NCBI RefSeq assembly: GCF_000948415.1
Contig: NZ_JYII01000010.1
Span: 1-64,000, forward strand
Source: Thalassospira sp. HJ
GTDB taxonomy: Bacteria; Pseudomonadota; Alphaproteobacteria; Rhodospirillales; Thalassospiraceae
Length of the DNA stretch: 64,000 nucleotides
Direction of reading: 5' to 3'
This document shows positions 37,085 through 47,076 of the stretch, piece after piece (positions within the stretch are counted from its first letter, which is position 1; each line of letters begins with the position of its first letter). Under the pieces are notes generated by a model. That model ran no database searches. It was not told the origin of the DNA and was given only the letters and a program-made list of their open reading frames with translations. Position numbers and translations under genes: made by a program.

Positions 37085-38440
37085 ATGCGCTATCTCCCAC
37101 TGACACGCGCTGATCGTGCTGCGATGCTCGATACCATCGGGGCATCATCTGTTGATGAACTTTATTGTGACGTGCCCGAGGGCGCGTTGCTTGATGCACC
37201 TGTTGATTTGCCATCCCACCTTGGCGAAATGCAGGTCGAACGCGATATGATGGCCCTTGCCGCCAAGAATGTGGGCGCGTCCAGCGTGCCCAGCTTCCTT
37301 GGCGCGGGCGCTTATCGCCACCATGTCCCGGCGACGGTTGATTACGTGATCCAGCGCGGTGAGTTCCTGACCGCCTATACCCCGTATCAGCCCGAAATTG
37401 CGCAAGGGACACTGCAGTACCTGTTTGAATTCCAGACCCAGGTTGCCTCGATCACCGGGATGGATGTTGCCAATGCCTCGATGTGGGATGGTGCGACGTC
37501 CTGTGCCGAAGCGGTCCTGATGGCCTGCCGTGCGACCCGTCGCAAAAAGGCAGTTCTGTCGGGTGGTCTGCATCCGCATTACCGCGAAGTGACCGAAACA
37601 TATTGCCAGTACAGCGACACCGAAGTTGCCGGTCGTGATGGTCATCCGGAGCATCAGGCATCCGCCGAAGAGCTTAATGATCTTATTGATGATCAGACGG
37701 CTTGTGTGGTGGTGCAGTATCCGGACGTGTTTGGCCGTATTCAGGATCACACCCAGCTTGCCGATCTTTGCCATGCCAAGGGTGCGCTTCTGGTCGTGGT
37801 CTTTACCGAGGCGGTTGCCTTTGGTGCGGTCAAATCACCGGGAAGCTTTGGCGCGGATATCGTTTGCGGCGAAGGCCAGTCGATCGGTAACGCGCTGAAC
37901 TATGGTGGTCCGTATGTTGGCCTGTTTGCTACCACCCAGAAACTGGTGCGCCAGATGCCCGGTCGCCTGTGTGGTGAGACGGTTGATCAGGACGGCAAGC
38001 GCGGCTTTGTTCTGACGCTTTCGACCCGCGAGCAGCATATCCGTCGTGAAAAGGCGACCTCGAACATCTGTACCAACTCTGGTCTGTGTTCGCTGGCCTT
38101 TACGGTGCATATGAGCCTGCTTGGTGAAGACGGTTATCGCCGTCTGGCGACATTGAACCACGAAAATGCCTGCAAGGCGGCCGATGCGATTGATGCCGTC
38201 GATGGCGCGTCCGTGATCAATGACAACTTCTTTAACGAATTCACCGTCAAGCTGAGTAAGCCAGCGGCTGAGGTCGTCGAGACCCTGGTTGCCAAGGGCG
38301 TTCTGGCCGGTGTGCCGTTGTCGCGTCTGTATCCGAACCGTTCGGATCTGGACAACTACTTGTTGGTGGCGGTGACCGAAACCAACAGTGATGAGGATAT
38401 CGCGGCCCTTGCGTCCGCATTGAAGGAGGCGCTGGCATGA
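37085..38440 (+). CDS. gcvPA: glycine dehydrogenase (decarboxylating) subunit 1
   Basis: GcvPA is the N-terminal half of the split P protein, which decarboxylates glycine with PLP. The 451-aa product has the aminotransferase-like fold with [49 protein letters not shown] and [18 protein letters not shown]. The split form is typical of many alphaproteobacteria and thermophiles. Its end overlaps the gcvPB start (ATGA, 38437-38440), ensuring equal synthesis of the two subunits. Confidence 0.96.
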   Translation: MRYLPLTRADRAAMLDTIGASSVDELYCDVPEGALLDAPVDLPSHLGEMQVERDMMALAAKNVGASSVPSFLGAGAYRHHVPATVDYVIQRGEFLTAYTPYQPEIAQGTLQYLFEFQTQVASITGMDVANASMWDGATSCAEAVLMACRATRRKKAVLSGGLHPHYREVTETYCQYSDTEVAGRDGHPEHQASAEELNDLIDDQTACVVVQYPDVFGRIQDHTQLADLCHAKGALLVVVFTEAVAFGAVKSPGSFGADIVCGEGQSIGNALNYGGPYVGLFATTQKLVRQMPGRLCGETVDQDGKRGFVLTLSTREQHIRREKATSNICTNSGLCSLAFTVHMSLLGEDGYRRLATLNHENACKAADAIDAVDGASVINDNFFNEFTVKLSKPAAEVVETLVAKGVLAGVPLSRLYPNRSDLDNYLLVAVTETNSDEDIAALASALKEALA

Positions 38441-39933
38441 ATTTCACAACCCATACCGGCAACCGCGGCCTTGTCATTGAAGAACAGCTGATCTTTGAAC
38501 AGGGTCAGCCCGGCCGTACCGGCGTTGATCTGCCGGAACCGGCAGGTACCAAATCCCGCCTTGGTGGTCTGGATCGCGATAGCGACGTTGGCCTTCCGGG
38601 CCTGTCCGAGCCGCAGGTCGTGCGTCACTTCACGCGCCTGTCCCAGAAGAACTATGGCATTGATGCCGGTTTCTTCCCGCTTGGTTCGTGCACGATGAAG
38701 CATAACCCGCGCCTGAATGAAAAGGTTGCGCGTCTGCCCGGTCTTGCCGATCTGCATCCGATGCAGCCCGAAAGCACCGTTCAGGGGGCGCTGGAACTGA
38801 TCAACAGTTGCGCACACTGGCTTCTGGTTCTGACCGGCATGCCTGCGGTTTCCATGTCCCCGGCAGCGGGTGCACAGGGTGAGCTTTGCGGCATGATGGC
38901 CATTCGTGCGGCCCTTGATGCGCGCGGTGAAAACCGTCGTCGTGTTCTGGTGCCGGAATCAGCCCACGGGACCAATCCGGCAACCGCTGCAGCCTGTGGC
39001 TTTACGGTTGATTCGATCCCGGCAACCGAAGATGGCCGTGTTGATCTGGCAGCATTCGAAGCCAAGCTTGGCGACGATGTGGCTGGTATCATGCTGACCA
39101 ACCCGAACACCTGTGGCCTGTTTGAACGCGATGTTCGCAAGATTGCCGATCTGGTGCATGCAGCGGGTGGTTACTTCTATTGCGATGGTGCGAACTTCAA
39201 CGCCATTGTCGGTCGCGTGCGTCCGGCAGACCTTGGCATTGATGCGATGCATATCAACCTGCACAAGACCTTCTCGACCCCGCATGGCGGTGGTGGACCG
39301 GGTTCCGGACCGGTTGTCTTTTCCGAGGCACTGGCACCGTTTGCCCCGATCCCCTATGTCGTCAAAAAGGGCGACGGATTCCATCTGGTTGAAACCGCAG
39401 ACGAAGATGACGGCATGCAGCCGTTTGGCCGCCTGAAAGGCTTCCATGGTCAGATGGGCATGTTCATTCGTGCACTGACCTATATGAAAAGCCACGGTGC
39501 AGATGGCCTGCGTCAGGCATCAGGTGATGCGGTGCTCAATGCCAACTATCTGCTGGCCCGTCTGAAAGACAAGCTTAGCGTAGCCTTCCCGGGTTACTGC
39601 ATGCACGAGGCGCTGTTTGATGACAGCTTCCTGAAAGATACCGGTGTTTCGACACTGGATCTGGCCAAGGCGATCATCGACGAAGGGTTCCACCCGATGA
39701 CGATGTATTTCCCGCTGGTCGTGCATGGGGCATTGCTGATCGAACCGACCGAGACCGAAACCAAGGAATCGATCGATCAGTTCTGTGATGCGATTCTGGC
39801 ACTTGTCGCCAAGGCCGAGTCGGGGGATGCGGAATTCTTCAAGAATGCGCCGTATCTGACGCCGCGCAGACGCCTTGATGAAACCGCAGCCGCGCGTAAG
39901 CCGGTTTTGCGCTGGAAACCTGAAACAGCTTGA
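38437..39933 (+). CDS. gcvPB: glycine dehydrogenase (decarboxylating) subunit 2
   Basis: GcvPB is the PLP-bearing half of the P protein. The 498-aa product has [47 protein letters not shown], and the Schiff-base lysine K277 in [19 protein letters not shown]. The length is normal and the C-terminal [16 protein letters not shown] is the family end. It closes the operon, and a terminator follows within 25 bp of the stop. Confidence 0.96.
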   Translation: MNFTTHTGNRGLVIEEQLIFEQGQPGRTGVDLPEPAGTKSRLGGLDRDSDVGLPGLSEPQVVRHFTRLSQKNYGIDAGFFPLGSCTMKHNPRLNEKVARLPGLADLHPMQPESTVQGALELINSCAHWLLVLTGMPAVSMSPAAGAQGELCGMMAIRAALDARGENRRRVLVPESAHGTNPATAAACGFTVDSIPATEDGRVDLAAFEAKLGDDVAGIMLTNPNTCGLFERDVRKIADLVHAAGGYFYCDGANFNAIVGRVRPADLGIDAMHINLHKTFSTPHGGGGPGSGPVVFSEALAPFAPIPYVVKKGDGFHLVETADEDDGMQPFGRLKGFHGQMGMFIRALTYMKSHGADGLRQASGDAVLNANYLLARLKDKLSVAFPGYCMHEALFDDSFLKDTGVSTLDLAKAIIDEGFHPMTMYFPLVVHGALLIEPTETETKESIDQFCDAILALVAKAESGDAEFFKNAPYLTPRRRLDETAAARKPVLRWKPETA

Positions 39934-39957
39934 TAACCCAAGCAACCTGACTGTTTA

Positions 39958-39993
39958 AAGCACCCCGGCCCTGTGGTCGGGGTGTTCTTTTTC
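39958..39993 (+). terminator. Rho-independent terminator of the gcv operon
   Basis: CACCCCGGCC and GGTCGGGGTG (39961-39970 and 39975-39984, one G-T pair, loop CTGT) are followed by TTCTTTTT. Confidence 0.9.
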
Positions 39994-40137
39994 AAAGACT
40001 TGTACTTGAAACCCATTGGACTTGTCGCAATCTGCACCCTTATACTTGTGTGAATTGTAATGAACGACGTCATCAATGACGTGTTTTGGGGATTTAGTGA
40101 TCGGGCTGCTGTCCGTTCCGGAGGTTTGAAATCAGTC

Positions 40138-41058
40138 ATGTCTCGTCGCGTGCAAAAAGTATTCACTGCTGAACGCCGTCTTAAAGAACGCACCGGTGGT
40201 GTTGTTGAGGATTGGTCGGACTCCTTCTTTGACCCGACGCTGGAAAGCGGCATGGGGGCAGGGGAGCCGATGCCGGCCGCCTTGCCTGCGTCGACGAGTG
40301 CCGGGGATGCGTCCGGGATTAGCCAGGCGGTTCTTGACGAAATCCGCGCGCTGCGTGGCGAGGTTTCGCAACTGCGTCAGGCTGTGGCATCCGGTGCCGT
40401 CCCGGTTGCCGGTGATGTTGCGATGGCAGCCCCGGTTGCCTCGAACGATGCGCCGATGGATGAGCTGCCTGAGCCGGTCTCAAGCAACCCGACCCATTCC
40501 AATCGTCCGGGCGCGGCGGAGCCAGATCGTGATGATCTGGAACTGATCCGCACCCAGATCGAGGAAATGAACGAGCATATCCACAAGGCCAAGGTTCAGA
40601 TTGCCTCGCTTCGCCATCCGAAGGCACAGGATGACCGTCTTGTCAGTGCGGCCTCGGAACTTGATGCGATCGTCAAGGATACCGAGATGGCGACCCATAC
40701 CATTCTGGAATCCGCCGAGCAGATCGATGATCTGACCATGACGCTGAAAAACTCGGCGCCCAGTGACTTTGTCGCCGATCACGTCGAACAGATTGCCTTT
40801 ATCGTCACCAAGATTTTCGAAGCTTGTAACTTCCAGGACATTACCGGCCAGCGCATCAACAAGGTGGTCAGCACGCTTGAGTTCGTTGAAGAGCGTGTCC
40901 ACAACATGATCTCGATCTGGGGTGAAGAGGCCTTTAGCGAGCTACCGGTTCCGGAAGTCGAGGAAGAAGCGCGTCCCGAGGATGCCGATCTTCTTAATGG
41001 TCCGCAGCTTGAAGGCGAAGGCATCAGCCAGGACGATATCGATAAGTTGTTCGAATAA
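40138..41058 (+). CDS. cheZ: CheZ-family protein phosphatase paralog 1
   Basis: CheZ dephosphorylates CheY-P. From ATG 40138 the protein has 306 aa. It starts MSRRVQKVFTAERRLKERTG, has a Pro/Ala-rich linker (40-130), then a long helical region. The catalytic segment is ACNFQDITGQRINKVV, where D234 and Q238 match Asp143 and Gln147 of E. coli CheZ. The last ten residues, ISQDDIDKLFE, resemble the CheY-binding peptide at the start of FliM and the C-terminal CheY-binding helix of CheZ. A GGAGG lies 13 bases upstream, and the frame is open for 26 more codons. A paralog with the same core is at 45.6-46.5 kb. Which response regulator each serves is unknown; no cheY is nearby. Confidence 0.85.
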   Translation: MSRRVQKVFTAERRLKERTGGVVEDWSDSFFDPTLESGMGAGEPMPAALPASTSAGDASGISQAVLDEIRALRGEVSQLRQAVASGAVPVAGDVAMAAPVASNDAPMDELPEPVSSNPTHSNRPGAAEPDRDDLELIRTQIEEMNEHIHKAKVQIASLRHPKAQDDRLVSAASELDAIVKDTEMATHTILESAEQIDDLTMTLKNSAPSDFVADHVEQIAFIVTKIFEACNFQDITGQRINKVVSTLEFVEERVHNMISIWGEEAFSELPVPEVEEEARPEDADLLNGPQLEGEGISQDDIDKLFE

Positions 41059-41268
41059 CTCGAAAAATACTTGGTTTTAGGGCCTGATTTAAGGTAGTAG
41101 CGTTGCCTGTCTATTCTCGGAGGGGGGATGGCAGGCGTTTGGGTGACGTCTTTTGTCAACCAAACGTTTACATATGCTAAGATACAGTCTTACCTATAAG
41201 AATAAGAAGCTATGTTGGGATGCGTGTGACATCAGGTTGCACGTGTTTTAGCGTGCTTGGAGGTTAAT

Positions 41269-41673
41269 ATGGGATTTTGGTCTCTCGGTGCTATTCGCCA
41301 GCCTAAGGCGCAGGATATCAAATGGCGAAAGAGCCCGCGTGGGGATTACTACCGTCTGTTCATGATCGACGACATTTCAGAGCTTAGCCTGAATGGGGTC
41401 GGTGGCGTTTACCTGCTGTGGCATGGCGGTTTGAAGCCGTCCTGGCTTGTTGCCGGTGCGACAGAGGATCTTGGCCACAGCTTTGCCGAACTCGCTCGTG
41501 ATCCGGATATCCGCGAATATGATTCCCGCGGTGGCGTCTATATGAGCTGGTCGCCGATCAAGGGCAGCTTCCGGGAAGGTGTTGTGCACTTCATTGCCAA
41601 GCACACCAACCCGACCTTTGAATGCGATTATGACAGCAAGGAAGACCCGATACCGGTCCTGTTGCCGCGCTGA
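41269..41673 (+). CDS. conserved-looking protein of unknown function (134 aa)
   Basis: The protein begins MGFWSLGAIRQPKAQDIKW and is compact, with no membrane segment or signal. It has several aromatic and glycine patches (LNGVGGVYLLWHGGLKPSWLVAG, GGVYMSWSPIKG, FREGVVHFIAKHTNPTFECDY). GGAGG lies about 5-6 bases before the ATG. I do not recognise a family. It stands alone between the first cheZ-like gene (210 bp upstream) and a terminator shared with the convergent peroxiredoxin. Its ordinary codon use argues for a real gene. Confidence 0.8.
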   Translation: MGFWSLGAIRQPKAQDIKWRKSPRGDYYRLFMIDDISELSLNGVGGVYLLWHGGLKPSWLVAGATEDLGHSFAELARDPDIREYDSRGGVYMSWSPIKGSFREGVVHFIAKHTNPTFECDYDSKEDPIPVLLPR

Positions 41674-41690
41674 TTTGCGGCATGGATGGT

Positions 41691-41729
41691 GGGAAAAGCA
41701 AAAAGCTCCGCAAGTGACTGCGGAGCTTT
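41691..41729 (-). terminator. terminator of the peroxiredoxin gene (may act on both strands)
   Basis: A perfect 11-bp stem AAAGCTCCGCA/TGCGGAGCTTT (41702-41712 and 41719-41729) is followed on the minus strand by TTGCTTTT. On the plus strand only TTTAAG follows. Confidence 0.85.
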
Positions 41730-41759
41730 AAGCGCTTGTGCGGGTAAGCCTTTAAAGGC

Positions 41760-42239
41760 TTAGAGCTTTTTCAGAACAGCTTCAGCACTCGAAACTTCAA
41801 ACGCGCCCGGTTCTTCGATCGCAAGATCGGTGACTTTGCCGTCTTCGACGATCATCGCGAAACGGTTGGCACGCTTGCCAAGGCCACGCCCGGTCAGATC
41901 AAGGCCAAGCCCGGTCGCATCAACAAAGGCAAGGTCGCCGTCAGAAAGCATGGTGACGTCATCGGCCTTTTCCGCATCTGCCCATGCCTGCAGGACAAAG
42001 GCGTCGTTTGACGCAAGGCAGGCAATCTCATCGACACCCTTGGCTTTGATTTCATCGGCTTTGGCGACAAAGCCGGGCAGGTGTTTTGCCGAGCATGTCG
42101 GGGTGAAGGCACCTGGCACTGCGAACAGGACAACTTTGCGACCTGCGAAGAATTCCTTGGAATTGACGGCTTCCGGACCGTCGCTGGTTGCGCGGAAAAG
42201 AGTAACTTCCGGGAGTTCAGTACCGACTGAAATGGTCAT
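41760..42239 (-). CDS. peroxiredoxin (Prx5/AhpC-TSA redoxin type)
   Basis: This 159-aa enzyme reduces peroxides. The peroxidatic cysteine is C49 in LFAVPGAFTPTCSAKHLPGF, the Prx5-type motif. It has NDAFVLQAWAD, DGDLAFVDATGLGLDLTGRGLGKRANRF and a basic end. A possible resolving cysteine is C74 in EIACLASND. Start ATG 42239 has GGAG seven bases upstream; longer frames run into unrelated sequence. It is monocistronic, preceded on the minus strand by the DsbD-type reductase gene after 209 bp. Reductant (glutaredoxin, thioredoxin) is not encoded beside it. Confidence 0.94.
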   Translation of the reverse strand: MTISVGTELPEVTLFRATSDGPEAVNSKEFFAGRKVVLFAVPGAFTPTCSAKHLPGFVAKADEIKAKGVDEIACLASNDAFVLQAWADAEKADDVTMLSDGDLAFVDATGLGLDLTGRGLGKRANRFAMIVEDGKVTDLAIEEPGAFEVSSAEAVLKKL

Positions 42240-42448
42240 GGGTATCTCCGTTAATTGGCGCAATCCCGTTGACTGCGCGCTGGATCGCATGCCGGAATCA
42301 AACACCAAATCTGGTTGGCATTCAATGCTTTCACGCAGAGTTTTTAACAACTGTCATCTGCTTGACGTTTAACGTTAGCGCATTCGATCTTGTTCCCCGC
42401 AAATGGGTGAGCGGGATCAAAACAATACGCGTCCCCAATCAGATGTGA

Positions 42449-44665
42449 TCACTGTGCCGAGCTGGCAAGGCTGGGAGAACCGTTTGCATCATCAAGGGCG
42501 CCAAGAACCTCATCGACGCCGAGCAGTTCCGACAGCAGGATACCTTCAGGGGCGGCCGGGCCGAACACGGCATTGAATGGAATGCCAAAGCGACCATAGG
42601 ACGCCAGATAATCGGCAATCTGTTGATCCGGGCGGGTCCAGTCGGCCTGCATCAGAACGACATTGTCCTGTGTCAGGGCGGCACGCACATCCGGCTTTTC
42701 AAGAACCAGCTTCTTGTTGACCTGGCAGGTGACGCACCATTCCGCGGTGACATCAATCACGACGGTTTTGCCATCGGCAACCAGCGTGTTGATGGTTTCA
42801 GGGGCAAAGGCCTGCCAGGCAAGCGTGCCGTTGTTTGATGACGCACTTGTTGATGATGGCGGTTGTGAGAAGCCGGGCGCAAACAGCGCAACAAGGAAGC
42901 CAAGGACAGCAAGCGAGGTGAAGGCAAAACGCGGACGCAGGTTCGATGTGCGTTTGCGTGCCCAGATGAAAACACCACCGGCAATCAGACCCAACCCGAC
43001 AGCAATCGCACCAGTCATGCCGATCTGAACCGACAACACGCCAAGTAACCAGACCGCCGTCCCGATCAGGGCAAGCCCAAGAACGAATTTGACACCATTC
43101 ATCCAGCGCCCCGGTTTGGGCAGGATATGGGCCACACGCGGCTGGATGGCGATGGCGAAATAGGGCAGGGCCAAACCAATGCCGAGCAAGGTGAAAATCC
43201 AGAAGATATCAAACACGCTGCCAGCCAGAGCGAACCCGACAGCCGTACCAAGGAACGGTGCAGAGCACGGGGTGGCCAGCAAGGTGGCAAACATACCGGT
43301 TAGGAAGTTGCTGCTGATATGGTGGCCGTGGCTTTCGCTGCGCGTGATGGCGTCATTGGCGGCATTGCCAAGCTGGTCCGGGCCGGAAATTTCAAACAGA
43401 CCCCACATATTGAGTGCAAACAGGGCCAGGATGATCGTCATCACGGTCAGGAAAAGCGGCTGCTGGAACTGAATACCCCAGCCGATGGTGCCGCCAGCCA
43501 GTTTGATGCTAACCAGAACAGCGGCAATCACCCAGAAGGATGTGATAATCCCGGCCGCACTGGCAAGGAAACCGATGCGCACCCGGTTGGTATCCTGTTC
43601 GCGGGCTTTAAGGGCCGACATGACCTTGATCGACAGGACCGGCAAGACGCAGGGCATGACATTCAGGATCAAGCCGCCCAAAAGGGCAAACAGGCCGATC
43701 ATCCAGAAGCTCATGCCAGCGGTTGCACCGGACGCCGCTGTTGAAGTCGTTCCAGTCGCAGCGTCGTCAGTCGCACCAACAACAAGGTTCTGTTCAACTG
43801 AAAGCGGACCGGCAATCGCTGTGACGGTAATGGCTTCATCGATGAGCGACTGGTCTTCTGCCAGTCCCAGAACGGCGATGTCGAAATATCTGGTATCGGT
43901 GCTGGTGTCGTCGGCAATGGTTGCTGGCTTGGGCAGGCCAAAGCCAGCACGCAGGTCGCTTTCAATCAGGATATCGTCAATCTCGACCCCGGCTTCATCA
44001 AGGCCGCGCACAGCAAGGCGCAGATGGGTCGCATCGTTGGTTGTTGCCGCAGTCAGGCTTGTAACTTCGATGGGAAGGCCCGCACCCGTAAGCGGCACGC
44101 GCGAGACAAACTTTTCGATCTGGTGCGCATGGTTGCTGGCGGTCGAAACACCGCTGCCACCTGCGGCACTGGCCGGGATATCAAGATTGAAGTCCGCACT
44201 TGCCGGAATGCAGATGTCGCTGCAGACGAGATAATCGACATTAAGCTGGATCGCGACCGGCTGCGTTGGATCGGGGATCGTGACATCAATCGGCAGAATG
44301 ATCTGATCCTTATAGCCAAATGTTTCCAGACCAAAGATCGAGAAACGATGCGGTGCCGGCCAAAGAATGTTTGCCTCACCCACATTCTGCGATCCGGTCC
44401 AGTCCAGCTGTGGCGGGAAGCCGGCATCGCCAGCACTTCGCCAGTAAATCTTCCAGTCAGGCTGCAATTCATATTCAAGGCCCAGACGCAGTGTCTGCTT
44501 GCCGCCGGTTTCGGTCTGCGCGCTGATCAGGCGCACAGATGTGAAATCCTCATCAATCCAGTCGGTCGCCATATCCGATGCGGCCACGGCGGCGGTGGTA
44601 ACGCCGATGGACGAAAGGCAGAGGGCAAACAAAAATGTCAGGCGGACGATAAGGTGGCGGAGCAC
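42449..44665 (-). CDS. protein-disulfide reductase DsbD/ScsB-type
   Basis: This 738-aa membrane protein carries electrons from cytosolic thioredoxin to the periplasm. After a signal peptide (LIVRLTFLFALCLSSIG) comes an N-terminal domain of about 300 residues with CSDICIPA, the DsbD-gamma or ScsB-like alpha domain. Next are eight membrane helices with the redox pair MPCVLPVLSIK and LATPCSAPFLGTA. The C-terminal thioredoxin domain has the active site TAEWCVTCQVNK. Start: GTG 44665 with AAGGA seven bases upstream; an in-frame ATG 20 codons before has no signal-like start. Copper or periplasmic oxidative tolerance is a plausible role in ScsB-like systems, but no scs partners are present. Confidence 0.9.
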   Translation of the reverse strand: MLRHLIVRLTFLFALCLSSIGVTTAAVAASDMATDWIDEDFTSVRLISAQTETGGKQTLRLGLEYELQPDWKIYWRSAGDAGFPPQLDWTGSQNVGEANILWPAPHRFSIFGLETFGYKDQIILPIDVTIPDPTQPVAIQLNVDYLVCSDICIPASADFNLDIPASAAGGSGVSTASNHAHQIEKFVSRVPLTGAGLPIEVTSLTAATTNDATHLRLAVRGLDEAGVEIDDILIESDLRAGFGLPKPATIADDTSTDTRYFDIAVLGLAEDQSLIDEAITVTAIAGPLSVEQNLVVGATDDAATGTTSTAASGATAGMSFWMIGLFALLGGLILNVMPCVLPVLSIKVMSALKAREQDTNRVRIGFLASAAGIITSFWVIAAVLVSIKLAGGTIGWGIQFQQPLFLTVMTIILALFALNMWGLFEISGPDQLGNAANDAITRSESHGHHISSNFLTGMFATLLATPCSAPFLGTAVGFALAGSVFDIFWIFTLLGIGLALPYFAIAIQPRVAHILPKPGRWMNGVKFVLGLALIGTAVWLLGVLSVQIGMTGAIAVGLGLIAGGVFIWARKRTSNLRPRFAFTSLAVLGFLVALFAPGFSQPPSSTSASSNNGTLAWQAFAPETINTLVADGKTVVIDVTAEWCVTCQVNKKLVLEKPDVRAALTQDNVVLMQADWTRPDQQIADYLASYGRFGIPFNAVFGPAAPEGILLSELLGVDEVLGALDDANGSPSLASSAQ

Positions 44666-44952
44666 GTGTTGTTCCTTAAGCACGAAAGAGCGATGAGCGC
44701 AGTGTCGGCCAAACTTGTGGCACAAAACAGGCGTAATTCGACGCCCTGTTCAAATCAAGCCACGACTATGTGATCTTCATAGCACAAGCATACCGCACCC
44801 TGGCATGACACAGCGCAAAAACAGCGTCCTTCATTGGCATGGCAGGCGGTTGCTGCCTACATGACCTATATGGGAAGTCGGTATGTCAAACGACAAAATA
44901 TCGGGTTTCCCGGGTTCTTGATGGTAATGGAAAGGCATTCGCGATAGGCTTT

Positions 44953-45558
44953 ATGAAACAGGTTAAAGAGAGTTTCGATATGGGTGAAGGTATAGACACG
45001 GGCGATTATCTCGGTGGCAAGCTGTTGGTAGCCATGCCGGGAATGCGTGATCCGCGCTTTTCGCAAAGTGTGGTCTATATCTGTGCGCACAACAAAGACG
45101 GTGCGATGGGGCTTGTGATCAACCGCCTGATCGACAGCATCACCTTCCCGGAATTGCTTGAACAGCTTGGCATCGCACGCCCGGCACCGACGATCGAAGA
45201 CATTCAGGTGCATTTCGGCGGCCCGGTCGAAAGCAGCCGTGGCTTTGTGTTGCATTCAACCGACTTTTCCAACGAAGCAACCCTGCATGTTGATCGCGGC
45301 GTGTCGGTAACAGCCACAGTCGATATCCTTGAACAGATTGCGGTTGGTGAAGGCCCGCAAAGCCGGATCCTGGCGCTTGGCTATGCCGGATGGCGCAGCG
45401 GACAGCTTGAAAGTGAAATCCTTGCCAATGGCTGGCTTCACGTTGATGCCGATGCGGATCTGCTGTTTGATACCGATTGCGAAGACAAGTGGGAACAGGC
45501 GTTCTCGCGGCTTGGCTTTGCGCCGGAACTGCTGTCGGGTGAAACTGGTCACGCTTAA
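44953..45558 (+). CDS. YqgE/AlgH (UPF0301) family protein
   Basis: The 201-aa protein has the family core: GGKLLVAMPGMRDPRFSQSV, YICAHNKDGAMGLVINR, FGGPVESSRGFVLHS and LGYAGWRSGQLESEI. The molecular function is not known; AlgH is named after alginate regulation in Pseudomonas. The start is uncertain between ATG 44953 and ATG 44980; the second has GAGAG nine bases upstream. The frame is open to 44839, but family members begin near the second. It is monocistronic and ends at a terminator shared with the convergent CheZ-like gene. Confidence 0.9.
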   Translation: MKQVKESFDMGEGIDTGDYLGGKLLVAMPGMRDPRFSQSVVYICAHNKDGAMGLVINRLIDSITFPELLEQLGIARPAPTIEDIQVHFGGPVESSRGFVLHSTDFSNEATLHVDRGVSVTATVDILEQIAVGEGPQSRILALGYAGWRSGQLESEILANGWLHVDADADLLFDTDCEDKWEQAFSRLGFAPELLSGETGHA

Positions 45559-45593
45559 CCGGTGCCGTTGTCCGGCAATCCTTATATCTGTCA

Positions 45594-45632
45594 AAAGAAA
45601 AAGCCTGCCGAAGTGGCAGGCTTTTGTGTTTG
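45594..45632. terminator. bidirectional terminator between algH and cheZ-like gene 2
   Basis: AAAGCCTGCC and GGCAGGCTTT form a 10-bp stem with a 5-base loop (45600-45624). TTTTGTGTTT follows on plus and TTTTTCTTTTG on minus. Confidence 0.88.
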
Positions 45633-45648
45633 TCGCGGTTTGATAAGA

Positions 45649-46470
45649 TTAATCAAACAGGGCGTCGATTTCTTCTTGTGAGAAGATCTGGTCAACCTCA
45701 TCCTGCGAGACGCGATTGGCGTTCTGCGGTGCCTTGGTGACAGTTTTGTCGAGGTTGTCGAGGCCCTTGGGATCTGGCGGCAGGTCAAACTCGTCAAAGT
45801 CCTCTTCGCCCCAAATCTCGATGACGCGATTCACGCGTTCCTCGATATATTTCATGGTGTTGACGACTTTGGTGATCCGCTGTCCGGTCAAATCCTGGAA
45901 GTTACAGGATTCAAAGACCTTGACCACCAGTTCGACAATGTCGTCGGCCAGCCCTTGCGTATAGTCGTCAGGTGCCGCGGAACGGATGTTATGGGCGACC
46001 GCATCGATCTTTTCGACGGTTTCAAGGATGTTGGCGGTTGCGTCCTCGGTCGCGGCAACGACGGAATCAAGCTCACCCTTCACGATATTGATGCGTGTGC
46101 CGCTGTCATCTTCGGGCGCAGTATAAAGGGCTGCGATTTCGCGTTTGGTTTCCTGAATGGAATTGGCCAGTGCGCGGACTTCGTTTTTCACAAGGCGAAG
46201 CTCATTGCGGGCATCAGCCTGTTCGTCGTCTTCCGGTGCGGCCTTGTTCGCCTTTTTCTGTTCCTCGATCATCACGCGGATGTCGGAAAGCAGTTCAAGC
46301 TTGAGATCCTCGATCGCGGTATGGAGGCTTGAGATATCGGCGCCGCCGGCAGCGCCATTCGGGTCGGTCGGCATGTCGGTCGGCAGGGCGACCATGTCAC
46401 TCATGGTTTCGAGTTTGTTGAGCAACCGCATCTCTGCGGTAAATAGTCTTTTACTTCCTGAGCGTGCCAT
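45649..46470 (-). CDS. CheZ-family protein phosphatase paralog 2
   Basis: The 273-aa protein starts MARSGSKRLFTAEMRLLNKLETM and has a long helical core with ESCNFQDLTGQRITKVVN (D193 and Q197 match the catalytic Asp/Gln of CheZ), like paralog 1. Its C-terminus has two FliM-like CheY-binding peptides in tandem, SQDEVDQIF (255-263) and SQEEIDALF (264-272). Both CheZ-like proteins share NFQDxTGQRIxKVVxT and the tail pattern, so they are duplicates that diverged in the linkers. A switch to different CheY proteins is plausible. No che or fli gene is next to it. Confidence 0.85.
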   Translation of the reverse strand: MARSGSKRLFTAEMRLLNKLETMSDMVALPTDMPTDPNGAAGGADISSLHTAIEDLKLELLSDIRVMIEEQKKANKAAPEDDEQADARNELRLVKNEVRALANSIQETKREIAALYTAPEDDSGTRINIVKGELDSVVAATEDATANILETVEKIDAVAHNIRSAAPDDYTQGLADDIVELVVKVFESCNFQDLTGQRITKVVNTMKYIEERVNRVIEIWGEEDFDEFDLPPDPKGLDNLDKTVTKAPQNANRVSQDEVDQIFSQEEIDALFD

Positions 46471-46806
46471 AGACGAACCTCTGTCTTTGTACCGTCTGTA
46501 GCGGGCAAGAGCCGGTCTGGCTGTCTTGCACGGAACATCGGGAATGCATACGTATGGGTAGAATAGTCCGCAAAGCTGATATATCCAACCGAATTTCTAT
46601 CCGTGATATTGGGGAAAAGTCTGCCCAATTAAAGGGTTCGACGCGTATTTTTGCTTTTGGGAAACTTTGCCGGGTCAAAACGGAGCGCCGAATCGTTTGC
46701 AAAACCGTTTTTTGCCCGGTGTCTGGCGGAAAATCGTGGCCGATTGCAAACCCTTGAGGATGCCGTAGCGTTGGATTGATCGGATGACGTTTCAGCGCCG
46801 TAAGTT
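46471..46806. other. gap upstream of cheZ-like gene 2, no gene seen
   Basis: About 340 bp with only short reading frames. It should contain the promoter of the cheZ-like gene to the left. A short repeat TTGCAAA occurs at both 46697 and 46744, but I see no terminator, operator or RNA gene. Confidence 0.5.
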
Positions 46807-47076
46807 TTACAACGAAACGGCTTTAGCCATTGGTTGAAGTGATTCCAAGGTCTTTTGCGCATATATTGCAAAGCAGCAAACTGGAATGATGCAAAATCCG
46901 GCCAAGAGGAATGGCGGTTTTTCTATCCAAGGGTGGGTGTTTAGAACGATTTCAGCTAAAACCAGAGCGCTAATTTGATGTCTTATCAAATACATTTTTT
47001 GTGCAATGCAGCGAGGTTTTTTCTGGAACAGGTGCCGAAGATACGCTATTTGCCTGCGATACCAATGTACTTTCAT
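46807..47076 (-). CDS. possible small hydrophobic protein, doubtful
   Basis: The frame (89 codons, start MKVHWYRRQIAYLRHLF) ends in a hydrophobic stretch PPFLLAGFCIIPVCCFAIYA. It might be a small membrane protein, but there is no Shine-Dalgarno site before the ATG and the region is AT-rich. It occupies most of the gap between cheZ-like gene 2 and the cox operon. I cannot relate it to a family. It is kept at low confidence. Confidence 0.25.
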   Translation of the reverse strand: MKVHWYRRQIAYLRHLFQKKPRCIAQKMYLIRHQISALVLAEIVLNTHPWIEKPPFLLAGFCIIPVCCFAIYAQKTLESLQPMAKAVSL

